This document shows, one piece after another, positions 49,013 to 58,650 of a DNA stretch of 64,000 nucleotides. This DNA comes from Methylomonas sp. EFPC3 (GTDB lineage: Bacteria > Pseudomonadota > Gammaproteobacteria > Methylococcales > Methylomonadaceae): positions 2,480,001-2,544,000 of the forward strand of contig NZ_CP116398.1 in NCBI RefSeq assembly GCF_029643245.1, read 5' to 3'. The notes beneath the pieces are model-generated. The model was not told the DNA's origin. It worked only from the letters and a program-made list of their open reading frames with translations, and made no database searches. The translations under genes and the position numbers were made by a program. The first letter of the stretch is position 1; every line of letters starts with the position of its first letter.

Positions 49013-49492
49013 CTAACCTCCCAGTTTGCGGAACAAGGCGTGGCACGAGGTACAGGTGGTGTTGATTTCATGCAGGTTGTCGCTGATTTGATCGATACGA
49101 TTCGATTCGGCTTGCTGTTGCAACAAGCCCATTTCGCTGCGCAGTTTTGCCGCCAACGCCCGAAACGCGGTTTGTTCGTCAGCGGTCAGGTTCAGACCGG
49201 GCAGGCTGGCGATGATAGCGTCGACGTTCGCCGACAGGCTATGCGCAGTCTCGGCAATCTGCCGCGCGTACTTGCGCCGCTCGGCATCGATTTGGGTCTC
49301 GGTCATAAATCGCTCATGCATCAGGCTGTCCATTCGATCCATCAGTTCGCGTAATTTGCCGTCGCGAACCGCATGCAGGGCCGGCGTTCCGGTTTGGCTC
49401 CAACCGCTTGAGCTACTCAGGCTTTTTGGCTCCGGCGCCGAACAGGCCGCCACTGCCGCGGATAAAACGAGTATCGGGTAAATTTTTTTCAT
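49013..49492 (-). CDS. Cytochrome c'-like haem lipoprotein
   Basis: A 159-aa predicted lipoprotein: signal peptide with lipobox Cys 17 (VAAC), a helical body compatible with a four-helix bundle, and a C-terminal haem motif C147-TS-C150-H151. A haem motif at the C-terminal end of a helical bundle is the cytochrome c' signature; attachment to the membrane as a lipoprotein is unusual. Possible roles are nitric oxide binding or electron transfer. Frame extends to 49561 but ATG 49492 gives the lipobox. It precedes the DcaP-like porin gene and is probably co-transcribed. Confidence 0.8.
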   Translation of the reverse strand: MKKIYPILVLSAAVAACSAPEPKSLSSSSGWSQTGTPALHAVRDGKLRELMDRMDSLMHERFMTETQIDAERRKYARQIAETAHSLSANVDAIIASLPGLNLTADEQTAFRALAAKLRSEMGLLQQQAESNRIDQISDNLHEINTTCTSCHALFRKLGG

Positions 49493-49658
49493 GGTGAAAG
49501 CCCCCTTTGGGCTGGCTGCGTGCAGGCGCAAAGCGTCAACACCGGAATGCCGGGAAAACACTGCGGAAACATGCCTTAATCATAGTGTGGATATTGTTAT
49601 TCAGACCTCGGCAGTTTAGGTATCATGCCCTTCCGTTTACAACTACAGGAACCGGCCA

Positions 49659-52535
49659 ATGACGCTTTTCGATACGTTGTCGCAGCATTCGGCGCATTTA
49701 CCCGATGAATTGCAAGCCTGGGCCGGCGATTTTTGCGCCAGACTGGCCGAGGTTTCTAGCCCCGAGCATCTGGCCGCATTCGGCGACGACAGCTTCCGCG
49801 CTTCGGTATTGAAGGTTTGCGCCTGCAGCCAGTTCATCAGCGACAACTGGCTGCGCCACCCCGGCCTGCTGCCGGAACTGGTCGACTCGGGCGACCTGTT
49901 CGCCCCGCTACGCCGGCAGGACTACGCCGCCGCGCTGGCGCCGAGCGTGGTCTCGGCCGATTCTGAACCGACTCTGGCCCGCGCGTTGCGGCTGTTTCGG
50001 CGCCGGGAAATGGTCAGAATCGCCTGGCGCGATCTGGCCGGCTGGTCCGATCTGGACGAAACCCTGGCCGATCTGACCGCACTAGCGGAAACCTGTATCC
50101 AGACCGCGCTGGATTTTTTATACCGCCAGGCCTGCCAGCGCTGGGGCACGCCGACGCTGGCCGACGGCACCGCGTTCAATATCGTCGTGCTCGGCATGGG
50201 CAAACTCGGCGCTTGGGAGCTGAATTACTCGTCCGACATCGATCTGATTTTCGCCTATGCCGAGGACGGAGTATTGAACGGCAAAAAGGAAATCAGCTAC
50301 GAGGAATTCTTCACCCGTCTCTGCCGCTCGCTGGTGAAAATGCTGGACGAAATCACCGTGGACGGTTTCGTTTTCCGCACCGACGTCCGGTTGCGGCCGT
50401 TCGGCGACAGCGGCCCGTTGATCATGAACTTCGACGGCATGGAACAGTATTACCTGACCCAAGCTCGGGAATGGGAACGCTACGCGATGATCAAGGCGCG
50501 CCAAGTGGCGGGCGATTTCGTCAGCGGCAAGCAACTGGCGGCGATGATCAAACCCTTCGTTTACCGGCGCTATCTGGACTACGGCGCCTTCGAAGAATTG
50601 CGTTCGTTGAAATTCCAGATCACGCAGGAATTGCGGCGCAAAGACCGGATGGAAAACGTCAAGCTCGGCCCCGGCGGTATCCGCGAAGTGGAGTTCATCG
50701 GCCAGGCCTTCCAACTGATCCGCGGCGGCCAGGACGTCGCGCTGCAGCAACGGGAAATCCAGACCGTATTGGACGTACTGCGCGATTTGCAATTGATGGG
50801 CGACGACGACGTCGCCACGCTGAAATTCGGTTACCGCTTTCTGCGCCGGGTGGAAAACCACATCCAGGAATACCAGGACAAACAAACCCACGATTTGCCC
50901 GCCGAGCCGCGGGCGCAGCTGCTGCTGGCCTATTCGCTGGATTTCGCCGACTGGCAGGAATTCAAGCAGGAACTGGATCGGGTGCGCGCCTCGGTCCACG
51001 AAATTTTCGAACAGGTGTTCTCGCTCAGCGACCAGGACAACAAGCGGCAAAGCGCGCGCCTGATCTGGACCGCCGGGGCCGACGACGAACAGGCGCTGGA
51101 GGCGCTGGCCGATTACGGTTTCGCCGACCCGCTGGCCATGCAAAAAGCCGTCGCCGATTTCAAGGACTCCCACGCAGTAAAACGCATGACCGCCAAAGGC
51201 GCCGGCGTGCTGGACCGGCTGATGCCGAAGCTGATCGAACAGGTTGCCGGCAGCGAGCATGCCGACACCACCTTGCTGCGGATCTTGCAACTGTTCGAAG
51301 CCGTATCCGGCCGTAACGTCTATCTGGCCTTGCTGGCGGAAAATCCCGATGCCTTGCAACAACTGATCACGCTGGCCGCGGCCAGTCCCTGGATCTGCGA
51401 GTATCTGGCACAGTATCCGATCTTGTTCGACGAACTGCTGGACACCCGCTCGCTGTACGAGCCGTTGCAGAAACAGGCCTTGCGCGAAGACTTGCAGCGG
51501 GCGCTGAATAAAGTCGACCAACAGGACGGCGAACAGCTGATGATCGCGCTGCGCCAGTTCAAACACCTGAACGTGTTGCGGGTCGCCGCCGCCGACATCA
51601 TGGACGCGATTCCGGTGATGATCGTCAGTGACTATCTGACCTGGATCGCCGAAGCGATTCTGGAGCAGGTATTGGAACGCGCCTGGCACATGCTGGCCGC
51701 CAAATACGGCTGCCCGCCCGGCACCGGCCCGGGTCCGGCCGCTTTCGCCGTGATTGCGTTCGGCAAATTCGGCGGCATCGAGCTCGGTTACGGCTCCGAC
51801 CTGGACCTTGTGTTTCTGTACGATTGCGCCGACGGCAACGCTACCACCGACGGCGAAAAACCGATCGGCACGGCCCAGTTCTATTTACGGCTGGGCCAGA
51901 AAATCCGCCATATCCTGGATACCAAGATGCTGTCCGGCGTCTTGTACGAGGCCGACCTGCGGCTGCGGCCGAATGGCGACTCCGGCTTGCTCGTAACCCA
52001 TATCGGCCACTACGAAGCCTATCTGCGGGACCAAGCCTGGACCTGGGAACACCAGGCCCTGGTGCGCGGCCGTTTCGTGGCCGGCGACAAGCATTTGCAA
52101 ACCGATTACGAAGCGATTCGGGCCCGGATTCTGGCGCTGCCGCGCGATTCGGCCGAATTGCAGACCCAGGTGCGGGAAATGCGGGAAAAGATGCGCGACA
52201 ACCTGGCGCCGAAAGACCCCGCGGTATTCGACCTGAAACACAGTGCCGGCGGCATCGCCGACATCGAATTCATCGTCCAATACTCGATTCTGGCCGGCAC
52301 CTCACACTATCCTGACCTTGCCACCTACACCGACAACGTGCGTCTGTTAGCAGGCTTGCAACAGCACGGTTTGATGCCGGCCGCCGACGCAGACTTGCTG
52401 AAGCAAGCCTACTGCGCTTACCGGGATTACGGCCATCACCAGGTCCTGCAAGGGCTCAGCGCCACCGCAGACGGCGCCGAGTTTGCCGAATTGCGCGGCG
52501 AAGTCGAGCGGCTGTGGCGGCGCTATATGCTGTGA
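49659..52535 (+). CDS. glnE: Bifunctional glutamine synthetase adenylyltransferase/adenylyl-removing enzyme
   Basis: Controls glutamine synthetase by adding or removing AMP, in response to PII protein and 2-oxoglutarate. The 958-aa chain has two nucleotidyltransferase domains in tandem: the N-terminal adenylyl-removing domain with YSSDIDLIFAY (about residue 190) and the C-terminal adenylyl-transferring domain with GSDLDLVFLYD (about residue 712). Length and layout match E. coli GlnE (946 aa). A CAGGA ribosome site precedes the ATG. A perfect inverted repeat follows the stop. Confidence 0.96.
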   Translation: MTLFDTLSQHSAHLPDELQAWAGDFCARLAEVSSPEHLAAFGDDSFRASVLKVCACSQFISDNWLRHPGLLPELVDSGDLFAPLRRQDYAAALAPSVVSADSEPTLARALRLFRRREMVRIAWRDLAGWSDLDETLADLTALAETCIQTALDFLYRQACQRWGTPTLADGTAFNIVVLGMGKLGAWELNYSSDIDLIFAYAEDGVLNGKKEISYEEFFTRLCRSLVKMLDEITVDGFVFRTDVRLRPFGDSGPLIMNFDGMEQYYLTQAREWERYAMIKARQVAGDFVSGKQLAAMIKPFVYRRYLDYGAFEELRSLKFQITQELRRKDRMENVKLGPGGIREVEFIGQAFQLIRGGQDVALQQREIQTVLDVLRDLQLMGDDDVATLKFGYRFLRRVENHIQEYQDKQTHDLPAEPRAQLLLAYSLDFADWQEFKQELDRVRASVHEIFEQVFSLSDQDNKRQSARLIWTAGADDEQALEALADYGFADPLAMQKAVADFKDSHAVKRMTAKGAGVLDRLMPKLIEQVAGSEHADTTLLRILQLFEAVSGRNVYLALLAENPDALQQLITLAAASPWICEYLAQYPILFDELLDTRSLYEPLQKQALREDLQRALNKVDQQDGEQLMIALRQFKHLNVLRVAAADIMDAIPVMIVSDYLTWIAEAILEQVLERAWHMLAAKYGCPPGTGPGPAAFAVIAFGKFGGIELGYGSDLDLVFLYDCADGNATTDGEKPIGTAQFYLRLGQKIRHILDTKMLSGVLYEADLRLRPNGDSGLLVTHIGHYEAYLRDQAWTWEHQALVRGRFVAGDKHLQTDYEAIRARILALPRDSAELQTQVREMREKMRDNLAPKDPAVFDLKHSAGGIADIEFIVQYSILAGTSHYPDLATYTDNVRLLAGLQQHGLMPAADADLLKQAYCAYRDYGHHQVLQGLSATADGAEFAELRGEVERLWRRYML

Positions 52536-52536
52536 C

Positions 52537-52555
52537 CGGTTTACGGTGTAAACCG
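52537..52555 (+). terminator. Perfect inverted repeat after glnE, weak terminator candidate
   Basis: CGGTTTAC-GGT-GTAAACCG is an eight-base perfect stem two bases after the glnE stop. It lacks a T-run, so it may be a processing or rho-dependent end rather than an intrinsic terminator. Confidence 0.35.
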
Positions 52556-52700
52556 CAAGCCGGGTGCAACAGTAATCCGTTGCGGCGCCCCCGTGCTATC
52601 ATGCGTCAGATCGCCCTGCCCGAGCGGGTAGCGACTGGAGGAATTTGATCGGCCAAACCGGACGGCAACGTTGACTAACCGCTGTTGGGGAGGCTCAAAT

Positions 52701-55097
52701 ATGACGCGACGTTGGCCAAGATTAGGTGGACTTGGCGCGGTTGCGACCGGTTTGGCGCTCGGGGTCGCGCCGACGGCGAAAACGAGCGCGGAAGTCGGCG
52801 AGGTTTATCGGCCGGCATCTGCCCCGGAACCGGCAGCAACAACCAAAAGCGTCGCCGACATGGACATCGACGAACTGGTCGGCGTCAAGGTCTCGCCGTT
52901 CGAAGTGTCCAGCCAACTCGACCGCGGTTACAGCGCCTCCAATTCGGTATCCGGCTCCCGTTTCGATGCGCCGATTCGCGAGCTGCCGTTCGCTTTGCAG
53001 GCCTTCACCGAGTCGTTCATTGCCGACCAGAAACCGCGCGACATTTTCGATATCGCCCGCTATTCGCCCGGCGTCACCTACCGCAGCAACGATTTCAACG
53101 AAGGCAATGCCAATCTGGCCATCCGCGGCTTCACCGTGGGCTCGCTGGCCGGCGGCAATATCCAGATCCTGCGTGACGGCGTGCACGGCCCGTCGATATT
53201 CGACTTCACCAATATTTCGCGGGTCGAGGTGGTTAAAGGCCCTGCCTCGTTTTTATACGGTCAGGTCGCGCCGGGCGGCATCGTCAACGTCATCACCAAA
53301 CAACCGCAGCGCCGGTTTGCCGCCAGCGCCGACGCCCGCTACGGCTCTTACGGCGAATACCGCTTCGATGCCGACGTCACCGGCCCGGCCTCCGCCACGC
53401 TGGCCTACCGCCTGGCGGCGTCCTACGACCAGGACATGCATTACTGGGACGCTTACGACGCCCATTCCTGGAACCTCTCGCCTTCGCTGCTGTGGCAGCC
53501 TAGCGACCGGCTCAGCGTCTCGCTGAAATTCGAACACTTCGAAAAGATCGAAGAACCGCAATTGATGCAAAAACCCGGCTACAGCACCTGGGCCGGACTG
53601 ATCCCCAGCACGGCGGACCCGAACCTGTCCGGCGTCGACGTGCCGGGGCTGGCGGACACCTGGAACAGCATGGCCTACAGCGACTTCCGCCACAGCAAAA
53701 CCAATAATTTCAGCAGTTGGATCGACGTCAAAGCCGACGAACACTGGAATCTGCGCGCCGGCTATTCGCATCTGGAATACGATATCGAAGCCGTGTTCAG
53801 CGGCAACCTGGGGATGTCGAACAACGCCACGCTAATACAAGGCCGGCGGGTCCGGCTGCAAAACTATACCAACCGCGACGACACCGTCGAAATTCAGGGC
53901 GTCGGTAAATACGACCTGGGTTTCGCCAGCCTGCGCTTGTTGCTCGGCGGCCAGTATGTCGACCGCAATTTCCACCGCAATGCCGGCCAGGCGCCGAACG
54001 ATCCGGCCTTGGGCAACAACCCGATCGCCTCGCCGCTACCGCGGTGGGACTTGGGCAACCCGGCAACCTGGAACCGGAATACCGCGATTCCGCTAGCGGC
54101 CTTGACCGCCGGCCGCTTCAACCAGGACGTCGGCGCCGTTGACAAATCGGTTTACGGCGGCGGCACCCTGGGCCTGTTCGGCGACCGGCTACTGGCTTTG
54201 GCCGGCTGGCGCTGGACTTCCACGACCAGCCAAGTCAGCGACGGTCTGACCAATGTCGCCCAACCGCAAACCAGCGTCAGCAAACTCACGCCCCAGTACG
54301 GCCTGCTCTACAAAATCACGCCGGAATGGACCGCCTTCGCCACCTATGCCGAATCCTTCGTTCCCGCCACGTTTTTGGTCAACAACCTGGACGGCAGCCG
54401 CGGCATCCCCGAACCGAGCGAAGGCCGCGGGGTCGACATCGGCCTGAAAGCCGAGCTGTTCGGCGGCCGCCTGTCGAGCACGCTGACCTTCTTCGACATC
54501 GAAAACAAAAACATCGTCAACGATCTGGCCGTGACCGACGGCTTGGGTATCACCACCATCTACGGCGTCCCCACCGGCAAGCAGCGCTCGCGCGGTATCG
54601 AATGGGACGCTACGGCCAGGCTGGCCGAGAACTGGCAGTTGTACCTGTCCTACAGCTTCATGGACGCCAGGATTACCGAATTCACCGGCAACGACGCCGC
54701 GATCCTGGCCCAGGATCCGAACACGCTGGACGCGACCGGCCGCGCCTATTACAAGAACGCGTGGCGCTTTCACAATGCGCCGCTACAAATGAGCGCGCCG
54801 CATCTGGCCAATTTGTGGACCCGCTACGATTTCGACGCCGGCCCGCTGCAAGGGCTGCATATCGGCGGTGGCGTCAACTTGGTGTTCGACCAGACCTTGT
54901 TACCGGACACGCCGAGTTCGGCCTACCAGACCTATGCGCTACTGAATGCCTTGCTCGGTTACACCTGGCAAGTGGGCGGCCACAGCATCAGCGTCGACCT
55001 GATCGGCAAAAACCTGCTCGACGAACATTACCGGCCGTCGCAGAGCAGCCGCGGTCGACCGCAAGAGTTGATGGTCAACTTTTCGGTCAAGTACTGA
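52701..55097 (+). CDS. TonB-dependent outer-membrane receptor
   Basis: A 798-aa receptor with signal peptide, no STN domain, a plug with a KVSPFEVSS TonB-box-like start, SRVEVVKGPASFLYGQVAPGG and IVNVITK, and a barrel ending MVNFSVKY. The SPFEV-type beginning and the SNSVSGSRFDAPIREL segment resemble verrucomicrobial or related receptors more than typical proteobacterial siderophore receptors, hinting at lateral acquisition. ATG 52701 follows GGGGAGG by seven bases; the TTG at 52671 is an extension. A YfiR-type gene follows after 16 bases and then two signalling genes, apparently one operon. Confidence 0.9.
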   Translation: MTRRWPRLGGLGAVATGLALGVAPTAKTSAEVGEVYRPASAPEPAATTKSVADMDIDELVGVKVSPFEVSSQLDRGYSASNSVSGSRFDAPIRELPFALQAFTESFIADQKPRDIFDIARYSPGVTYRSNDFNEGNANLAIRGFTVGSLAGGNIQILRDGVHGPSIFDFTNISRVEVVKGPASFLYGQVAPGGIVNVITKQPQRRFAASADARYGSYGEYRFDADVTGPASATLAYRLAASYDQDMHYWDAYDAHSWNLSPSLLWQPSDRLSVSLKFEHFEKIEEPQLMQKPGYSTWAGLIPSTADPNLSGVDVPGLADTWNSMAYSDFRHSKTNNFSSWIDVKADEHWNLRAGYSHLEYDIEAVFSGNLGMSNNATLIQGRRVRLQNYTNRDDTVEIQGVGKYDLGFASLRLLLGGQYVDRNFHRNAGQAPNDPALGNNPIASPLPRWDLGNPATWNRNTAIPLAALTAGRFNQDVGAVDKSVYGGGTLGLFGDRLLALAGWRWTSTTSQVSDGLTNVAQPQTSVSKLTPQYGLLYKITPEWTAFATYAESFVPATFLVNNLDGSRGIPEPSEGRGVDIGLKAELFGGRLSSTLTFFDIENKNIVNDLAVTDGLGITTIYGVPTGKQRSRGIEWDATARLAENWQLYLSYSFMDARITEFTGNDAAILAQDPNTLDATGRAYYKNAWRFHNAPLQMSAPHLANLWTRYDFDAGPLQGLHIGGGVNLVFDQTLLPDTPSSAYQTYALLNALLGYTWQVGGHSISVDLIGKNLLDEHYRPSQSSRGRPQELMVNFSVKY

Positions 55098-55113
55098 CTG
55101 CGGCGGCACGAGC

Positions 55114-55704
55114 ATGCAATACGGCATCAAGTTTTCGCATAGCGGCTCCGGCCGAATCCGGGCATTCGGCCTGCTGACACTGCTGCTCTGCGCGTTAGCG
55201 CCGGCTCCGGCCTCGACTCAGGAAAACCCGTACCGGGTCAAAGCCGCCTTTCTGCGCAATTTCGCCCATTATGTGGTCTGGCCGGACCAAGCCTTGCCGG
55301 ACAACGGTGCCCCCTGGTGCGTCGGCATCCTCGGTCCGGACCCGTTCGGCGAGATTCTGGACGATACCTTGCGCAACCGCACCGAGCAAGGCCGCGGCTT
55401 CCGCATCGTTCGCGCCCAGCGGCCGGCGGAATTGCCGGCTTGCCAATTGGTTTACATTGCTTACCCGGAGCCTTGGCAACGCCAACAAGCACTCGCCGAA
55501 TTGCGCAACAAGCCGGTATTGACGATCGGCGACGCGCCGGATTTTCTCGACGCCGGCGGAGTCGTGGGCTTCGTTGTCGATGACCGGGTGGGCATGAGCA
55601 TCAATCTGGACCAAGCGCGAGCGGTTTCGCTGACCATTCAAACCAAGATGCTGGAGGTGTCCACCAGCGTCCTGTTCAACGGTGCCTTGCGCCGGATGAG
55701 GTAA
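55114..55704 (+). CDS. YfiR-family periplasmic protein (DUF4154)
   Basis: A 196-aa exported protein with a signal peptide ending APAST. It matches the YfiR family: YRVKAAFLRNFAHYVVWP near the start, PWCVGILGPDPFGE, and INLDQARAVSLTIQTKMLEVS near the end. YfiR in Pseudomonas represses the membrane diguanylate cyclase YfiN in response to envelope redox state. Here the next gene is a CHASE8-type kinase rather than YfiN. The gap to the TonB receptor is 16 bases and to the kinase three bases. Confidence 0.88.
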   Translation: MQYGIKFSHSGSGRIRAFGLLTLLLCALAPAPASTQENPYRVKAAFLRNFAHYVVWPDQALPDNGAPWCVGILGPDPFGEILDDTLRNRTEQGRGFRIVRAQRPAELPACQLVYIAYPEPWQRQQALAELRNKPVLTIGDAPDFLDAGGVVGFVVDDRVGMSINLDQARAVSLTIQTKMLEVSTSVLFNGALRRMR

Positions 55705-55707
55705 GCG

Positions 55708-58650
55708 ATGCCGATGCGATTGAACATTCACCACCGGCTATCTCTGATATTGTGGGGATCGGCTGTCTTGATCTTCATATTGCTCGGCGGCGGTTTGCTG
55801 ATACATCAAAACCTGACTTTGGAGCAACGGGTCCATCAGATCATGGAACCCTACGCAGACTTGATCGCGGTCGGCACCGACAGCGCGGTGGCTTTCGAGG
55901 ACGGCCAACGCGCCCAGGAAATTCTGGATACGCTGAAATACAATCCGCAATTGCTGGGGGCACACATCGTCCTCAGCGACGGCCGACTGCTGGCTCAGAT
56001 CGGCAATCAGGCTGAAACCAATTTCGCCGGCGTCGACAACCGCGACGGCATTTATCTGGCTCCGGCTCATGCCGACTGGGTGCAAACCCTCCCCAGCGGC
56101 GCCCGTCTGCGCCTGAGCATGAATCTGAAACAATTGAACCGCGAAACGCGTCAGACCCTGTGGTTATTCGGCGCCGGGGTCTTGATCCTGATGGGAGTTA
56201 CCTGGAGCCAGTTGATGGTTTTGCGCCGCACGGTGGTAAGGCCGATCGCGGCGTTAACCGAAGCCACCGAGCGGGTGCGAGCCGAAGCCGATTACCGGCA
56301 ACGGGTACCGGCCGACGGCAACGACGAACTGGCCCGGCTCGGCCGCAATTTCAACGCCATGATGGCGGCGATTCAACAACGCGACGACGCCTTGCACCAG
56401 CTCAACCTGTTTCAACGCACTATTCTGGACAACGCCGCCCACGGTATCGTATCCACCAACTGCGACGGCATCGTCACCAGTTTTAACCCGGCCGCGGAAC
56501 GGCTGTTGGGCTACCCGGCCGCAGAGGTGGTCGGGCGGGCAACACCGGCGTTGTGGCACGATAGCGAAGAGATCGAACTGTGCGCTGGCGAGCTCTCGGC
56601 GCAATTCGGCCAAACCATAACGCCGGACTTCGGCGTGTTCACTGCCCTGGCGCAATATCATTCGCCTGAAGAACGCCAATGGACGTTTATCCGCAGCGAT
56701 GGCAGCCGCTTGCCGGTCAATCTTTCGGTGACGGCATTGCGCGACGAAAGCGGCCGTATCGGCGGTTTCGTCGGCTTGTTTTATGATCTGTCCGAACGCA
56801 AACAGGCGCAACAGCGTTTGCAATTGCTGAGCTTCGCACTGGACAAAGTCAGGGAAACCATCCTGCTGATGGGCGAAAACGACCCGCGGTTTTTGTACGT
56901 CAATCAAAGCGGAGCCCATACCCTGGGTTACAGTGTCGCGGAATTGACAGGGGGCATGAGCGTGTACGACATCGACCCGACTTGGACGCCGGAAATGTGG
57001 CGAGAATTCTGGCCGCAGTTGTTGGAACACCGGCAAATTCAGTTCGAATCCATGCATTGCACCCGTCAAGGCCGCGTGTTTCCGGTGGAAATCACCGGCA
57101 ACGCTTTCGAGTTCGACGGCAAAACTTACAATTTGGCGATCTGCCGCGACATCAGCCAGCGCAAGCGAACCGAAGAAGAACTGCGCCATTACCGCGACCG
57201 CTTGGAAGAAACCGTGCAGCACCGTACCGAAGAACTGCAAATGGCGCGAGATGCGGCGGAAACTGCGAATAAAGCCAAGAGCGCATTCCTGGCTAATATG
57301 AGCCACGAACTGCGCACACCGTTGAACGCGATTCTGGGGTTCTCCAGCCTGATGCGTAAAAGCGCACAACTGGCGGAGCGCGATCTGCGCAATCTGGACA
57401 TCATCAATCGTAGCGGCGAACATCTCCTCAGCCTGATCAACCAAGTGTTGGAAATGGCCAAAATCGAATCCGGCCAAGTACCGTTGGCGGAAGCGACTTT
57501 CGACCTGCAGGCGATGGTCGACGACGTGCTGAACATGATGCGCGCGCGCGCCACCGAAAAAGGGCTCAGCCTGGCGCTCGATCCGGCATCGGCGTTTCCG
57601 CAGTTCATCGTCGGCGACCAATCCCGCTTACGCCAAGTCTTGATCAATCTGGTCGGCAATGCTTTGAAATTCACGTTCAAGGGCGGCGTCACCGTTCGCC
57701 TGCGCAGCAAACTTAACGCCACTGCGCACCTGCTGATAGAGGTAGAAGACACCGGCGTCGGTATCGCCGAGCAAGACCGGCAACGCATCTTCGAACCCTT
57801 CGTCCAGATCGGCCAAACCGCCGCGAGCAAAGGCACCGGTCTGGGCCTGAGCATCACCCGCCAATTCGTACAATTGATGAACGGCAGTATCGGACTAGAA
57901 AGCGTCGAGGGCCAGGGATCGCTGTTCCGAGTCGAACTGCCGCTACGCATATCGGAACCGGCCAAAGGCGCCGCTCAGCAGGCCGCGGCAGACGAACGCG
58001 AAGTGTTGGGGCTGGCGCCGGACCAACCGGAGTACCGGATTCTGATCGTCGAAGACCAGACCGACAATCAACTGCTGCTTTCCTGGATCTTGGAAGCCGT
58101 CGGTTTCAAGGTCAAATTGGCCGAAAACGGCCGGGACGGGGTGGAACTGTTCCAAAGTTGGAAACCGCACCTGATCTGGATGGATCGGCAAATGCCGGTG
58201 ATGGACGGTCTGGAAGCCACCCAAACCATTCGGGCCTTACCGGGCGGCAATGCGGTAAAAATCGTCGGTGTGTCGGCGTCGGCATTTGCCGAACAGCGCG
58301 ACGAAATTTTGGCAGCGGGCATGGACGAATTTATCGGCAAGCCCTACCATCCGGCCGAAATCTACGATTGCCTGGCCCGGCAATTGGGGGTACGTTACCG
58401 CTGTGCCAATGCGCCGGCCGCCGAGACGCCGGCCTTCAGCACGGACAGCCTGAGCAAGCTGCCGGCTGCGGTGCGCTACGATCTGGAAAATGCCTTGAAA
58501 AGCCTGGAAAACCAACGTATCGCCGACGCCATCGGCCAAGTCCGGGCGCATGATGAGCAACTGGCCGCAGCACTGGCGCTGCAGGCCGAAAACTATAACT
58601 ATCCAGCGATATTGAAAGCATTGCGAGCCAATCGAGGCGATTCGACATGA
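55708..58650 (+). CDS. Hybrid histidine kinase with CHASE8-like sensor, HAMP, PAS domains and receiver
   Basis: A 980-aa inner-membrane kinase. A membrane helix (about 12–32) and a periplasmic CHASE8-like sensor (about 35–148, DLIAVGTDSAVAFEDG) end at a second helix (about 150–170). HAMP covers about 171–228, two PAS domains about 235–365 and 375–488, HisKA His 533 in NMSHELRTPLNA, the ATPase domain about 630–750 and a receiver with Asp 826 (IWMDRQMP). A helical tail without a clear phosphotransfer histidine ends it. CHASE8 is also the YfiN sensor, so the YfiR next door is a plausible inhibitor. It overlaps the next gene by ATGA. Confidence 0.92.
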   Translation: MPMRLNIHHRLSLILWGSAVLIFILLGGGLLIHQNLTLEQRVHQIMEPYADLIAVGTDSAVAFEDGQRAQEILDTLKYNPQLLGAHIVLSDGRLLAQIGNQAETNFAGVDNRDGIYLAPAHADWVQTLPSGARLRLSMNLKQLNRETRQTLWLFGAGVLILMGVTWSQLMVLRRTVVRPIAALTEATERVRAEADYRQRVPADGNDELARLGRNFNAMMAAIQQRDDALHQLNLFQRTILDNAAHGIVSTNCDGIVTSFNPAAERLLGYPAAEVVGRATPALWHDSEEIELCAGELSAQFGQTITPDFGVFTALAQYHSPEERQWTFIRSDGSRLPVNLSVTALRDESGRIGGFVGLFYDLSERKQAQQRLQLLSFALDKVRETILLMGENDPRFLYVNQSGAHTLGYSVAELTGGMSVYDIDPTWTPEMWREFWPQLLEHRQIQFESMHCTRQGRVFPVEITGNAFEFDGKTYNLAICRDISQRKRTEEELRHYRDRLEETVQHRTEELQMARDAAETANKAKSAFLANMSHELRTPLNAILGFSSLMRKSAQLAERDLRNLDIINRSGEHLLSLINQVLEMAKIESGQVPLAEATFDLQAMVDDVLNMMRARATEKGLSLALDPASAFPQFIVGDQSRLRQVLINLVGNALKFTFKGGVTVRLRSKLNATAHLLIEVEDTGVGIAEQDRQRIFEPFVQIGQTAASKGTGLGLSITRQFVQLMNGSIGLESVEGQGSLFRVELPLRISEPAKGAAQQAAADEREVLGLAPDQPEYRILIVEDQTDNQLLLSWILEAVGFKVKLAENGRDGVELFQSWKPHLIWMDRQMPVMDGLEATQTIRALPGGNAVKIVGVSASAFAEQRDEILAAGMDEFIGKPYHPAEIYDCLARQLGVRYRCANAPAAETPAFSTDSLSKLPAAVRYDLENALKSLENQRIADAIGQVRAHDEQLAAALALQAENYNYPAILKALRANRGDST

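Noticed and set aside
50118-51689. Long minus-strand ORF (523 aa) opposite glnE
   Set aside because: Shadow of GC-rich coding DNA; the glnE product is unambiguous on the plus strand and the reverse product has no domain.
56254-57621. Minus-strand ORF (455 aa) opposite the hybrid kinase
   Set aside because: Composition shadow; kinase motifs H533, N-box and receiver Asp lie in the plus-strand frame.
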